The notes under the pieces are model-generated. The model was not told the origin of the DNA, did no database searches, and was given only the letters and a program-made list of their open reading frames with translations. A program made the translations under genes and the position numbers. Below, piece after piece: positions 5,194 to 5,674 of a stretch of 5,674 nucleotides of DNA (its first letter is position 1; each line of letters begins with the position of its first letter). The DNA is from Gammaproteobacteria bacterium (GTDB taxonomy: Bacteria > Pseudomonadota > Gammaproteobacteria > Burkholderiales > Burkholderiaceae_E), in NCBI GenBank assembly GCA_030425615.1, contig JAUIAI010000214.1, positions 1-5,674 on the forward strand, in the 5' to 3' direction.

Positions 5194-5674
5194 CTAGTCC
5201 GTGCCGGCTGCCCGGTCGGCGTGGAAACGGGCCGTGAACGCCGTGAAATCCCCGGCCAGGATCGCTTCGCGCATCTCCTGCATCAGCCCGAGGTAATACG
5301 TAAGGTTGTGCACCGTGGCCAGGTGCGCTCCGAGCATCTCGTTCACCTTCTGCAGATGGTGCAGATAGGCACGCGAGAACGTCGCGCAGGTGTGGCAGGG
5401 GCACCGGGCGTCCAGGGGGCGGGTGTCGTCCCGGTAGCGGGCATTGCGGATCTTGATGTCGCCGTGGCGCGTGAACAGCCAGCCGTTACGGGCGTTGCGG
5501 GTGGGCATCACGCAGTCGAACATGTCCACGCCCCGCGCCACCGCCTCCACCAGGTCCTCCGGTCGTCCCACGCCCATCAGGTAGCGCGGCCGGTCGGCGG
5601 GCAGCTGCGGGCAGGTATGGTCGAGCATGGCGTTGCGCTCGACCTCGGTCTCGCCCACGGCCAGCCCGCCAATG
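5194..5674 (-). CDS. tgt: tRNA-guanine transglycosylase, C-terminal part (N-terminus outside window)
   Basis: Tgt replaces guanine-34 with preQ1 in tRNAs with GUN anticodons, the first tRNA-level step of queuosine synthesis in the cytosol. The frame is open to the window edge and shows about 159 C-terminal residues of a protein normally near 370-380. It opens with IGGLAVGE, a conserved active-site loop. MFDCVMPTRNARNGWLFT contains the catalytic Asp (in-window residue 53). CPCHTC and a later HNLTYY supply the zinc ligands Cys91, Cys93, Cys96 and His122. The spacing (Asp to first Cys 38, last Cys to His 26) matches the Zymomonas enzyme (Asp280, Cys318/320/323, His349). The stop is TAG at 5194-5196. 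Being upstream of yajC-secD-secF is a common proteobacterial arrangement with no known mechanistic link to export. No truncation or odd residue is seen in the visible part. Confidence 0.97.
   Translation of the reverse strand, partial: IGGLAVGETEVERNAMLDHTCPQLPADRPRYLMGVGRPEDLVEAVARGVDMFDCVMPTRNARNGWLFTRHGDIKIRNARYRDDTRPLDARCPCHTCATFSRAYLHHLQKVNEMLGAHLATVHNLTYYLGLMQEMREAILAGDFTAFTARFHADRAAGTD

Noticed and set aside
1..5674. Novel defence, mobile or CRISPR-like system
   Set aside because: No direct-repeat arrays, transposase, integrase, nuclease, toxin-antitoxin or phage genes are visible. Apart from the kinase/regulator remnant, the content is conserved housekeeping genes.

Overview
The window is GC-rich bacterial chromosome. 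The minus strand carries the order tgt-yajC-secD-secF, which is the standard housekeeping arrangement in proteobacteria. Protein wording such as 'ISNAYAQ' in YajC, 'GLDLRGGVHF' in SecD and 'RRTIPFMRYA' in SecF points to a GC-rich gammaproteobacterium or close relative. The exact taxon cannot be read from the sequence.

Layout, left to right. Positions 1-207 (+) are the 3' end of a gene that begins outside the window. Positions 208-549 are a loosely organised stretch with two short inverted repeats and one doubtful 49-codon ORF. Positions 550-1254 (+) encode a compact histidine kinase made only of a dimerisation/phosphoacceptor helix pair and an ATPase domain. Its stop codon overlaps, by ATGA, the start of a FixJ-type response regulator (1251-1810, +). 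The regulator reading frame is broken: about 20 codons of the receiver, plus one base of frame, are missing between the acidic pocket and the phosphoacceptor aspartate. The two-component pair therefore looks decayed, or the sequence contains an error there.

The regulator converges on secF, with only 13 bp between the two stop codons. The minus-strand block then reads secF (1824-2762), secD (2823-4706), yajC (4794-5141) and the 3' part of tgt (5194-5674). Transcription runs tgt to yajC to secD to secF with gaps of 52, 87 and 60 bp. SecD, SecF and YajC form the auxiliary SecDF-YajC membrane complex, which uses the proton gradient to complete export through SecYEG. Tgt makes queuosine-modified tRNA and is linked to the others only by operon position.

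I see no mobile element, CRISPR array, tRNA, rRNA or recognisable novel system. The main point worth following is the broken response regulator beside an intact-looking, sensor-less kinase.
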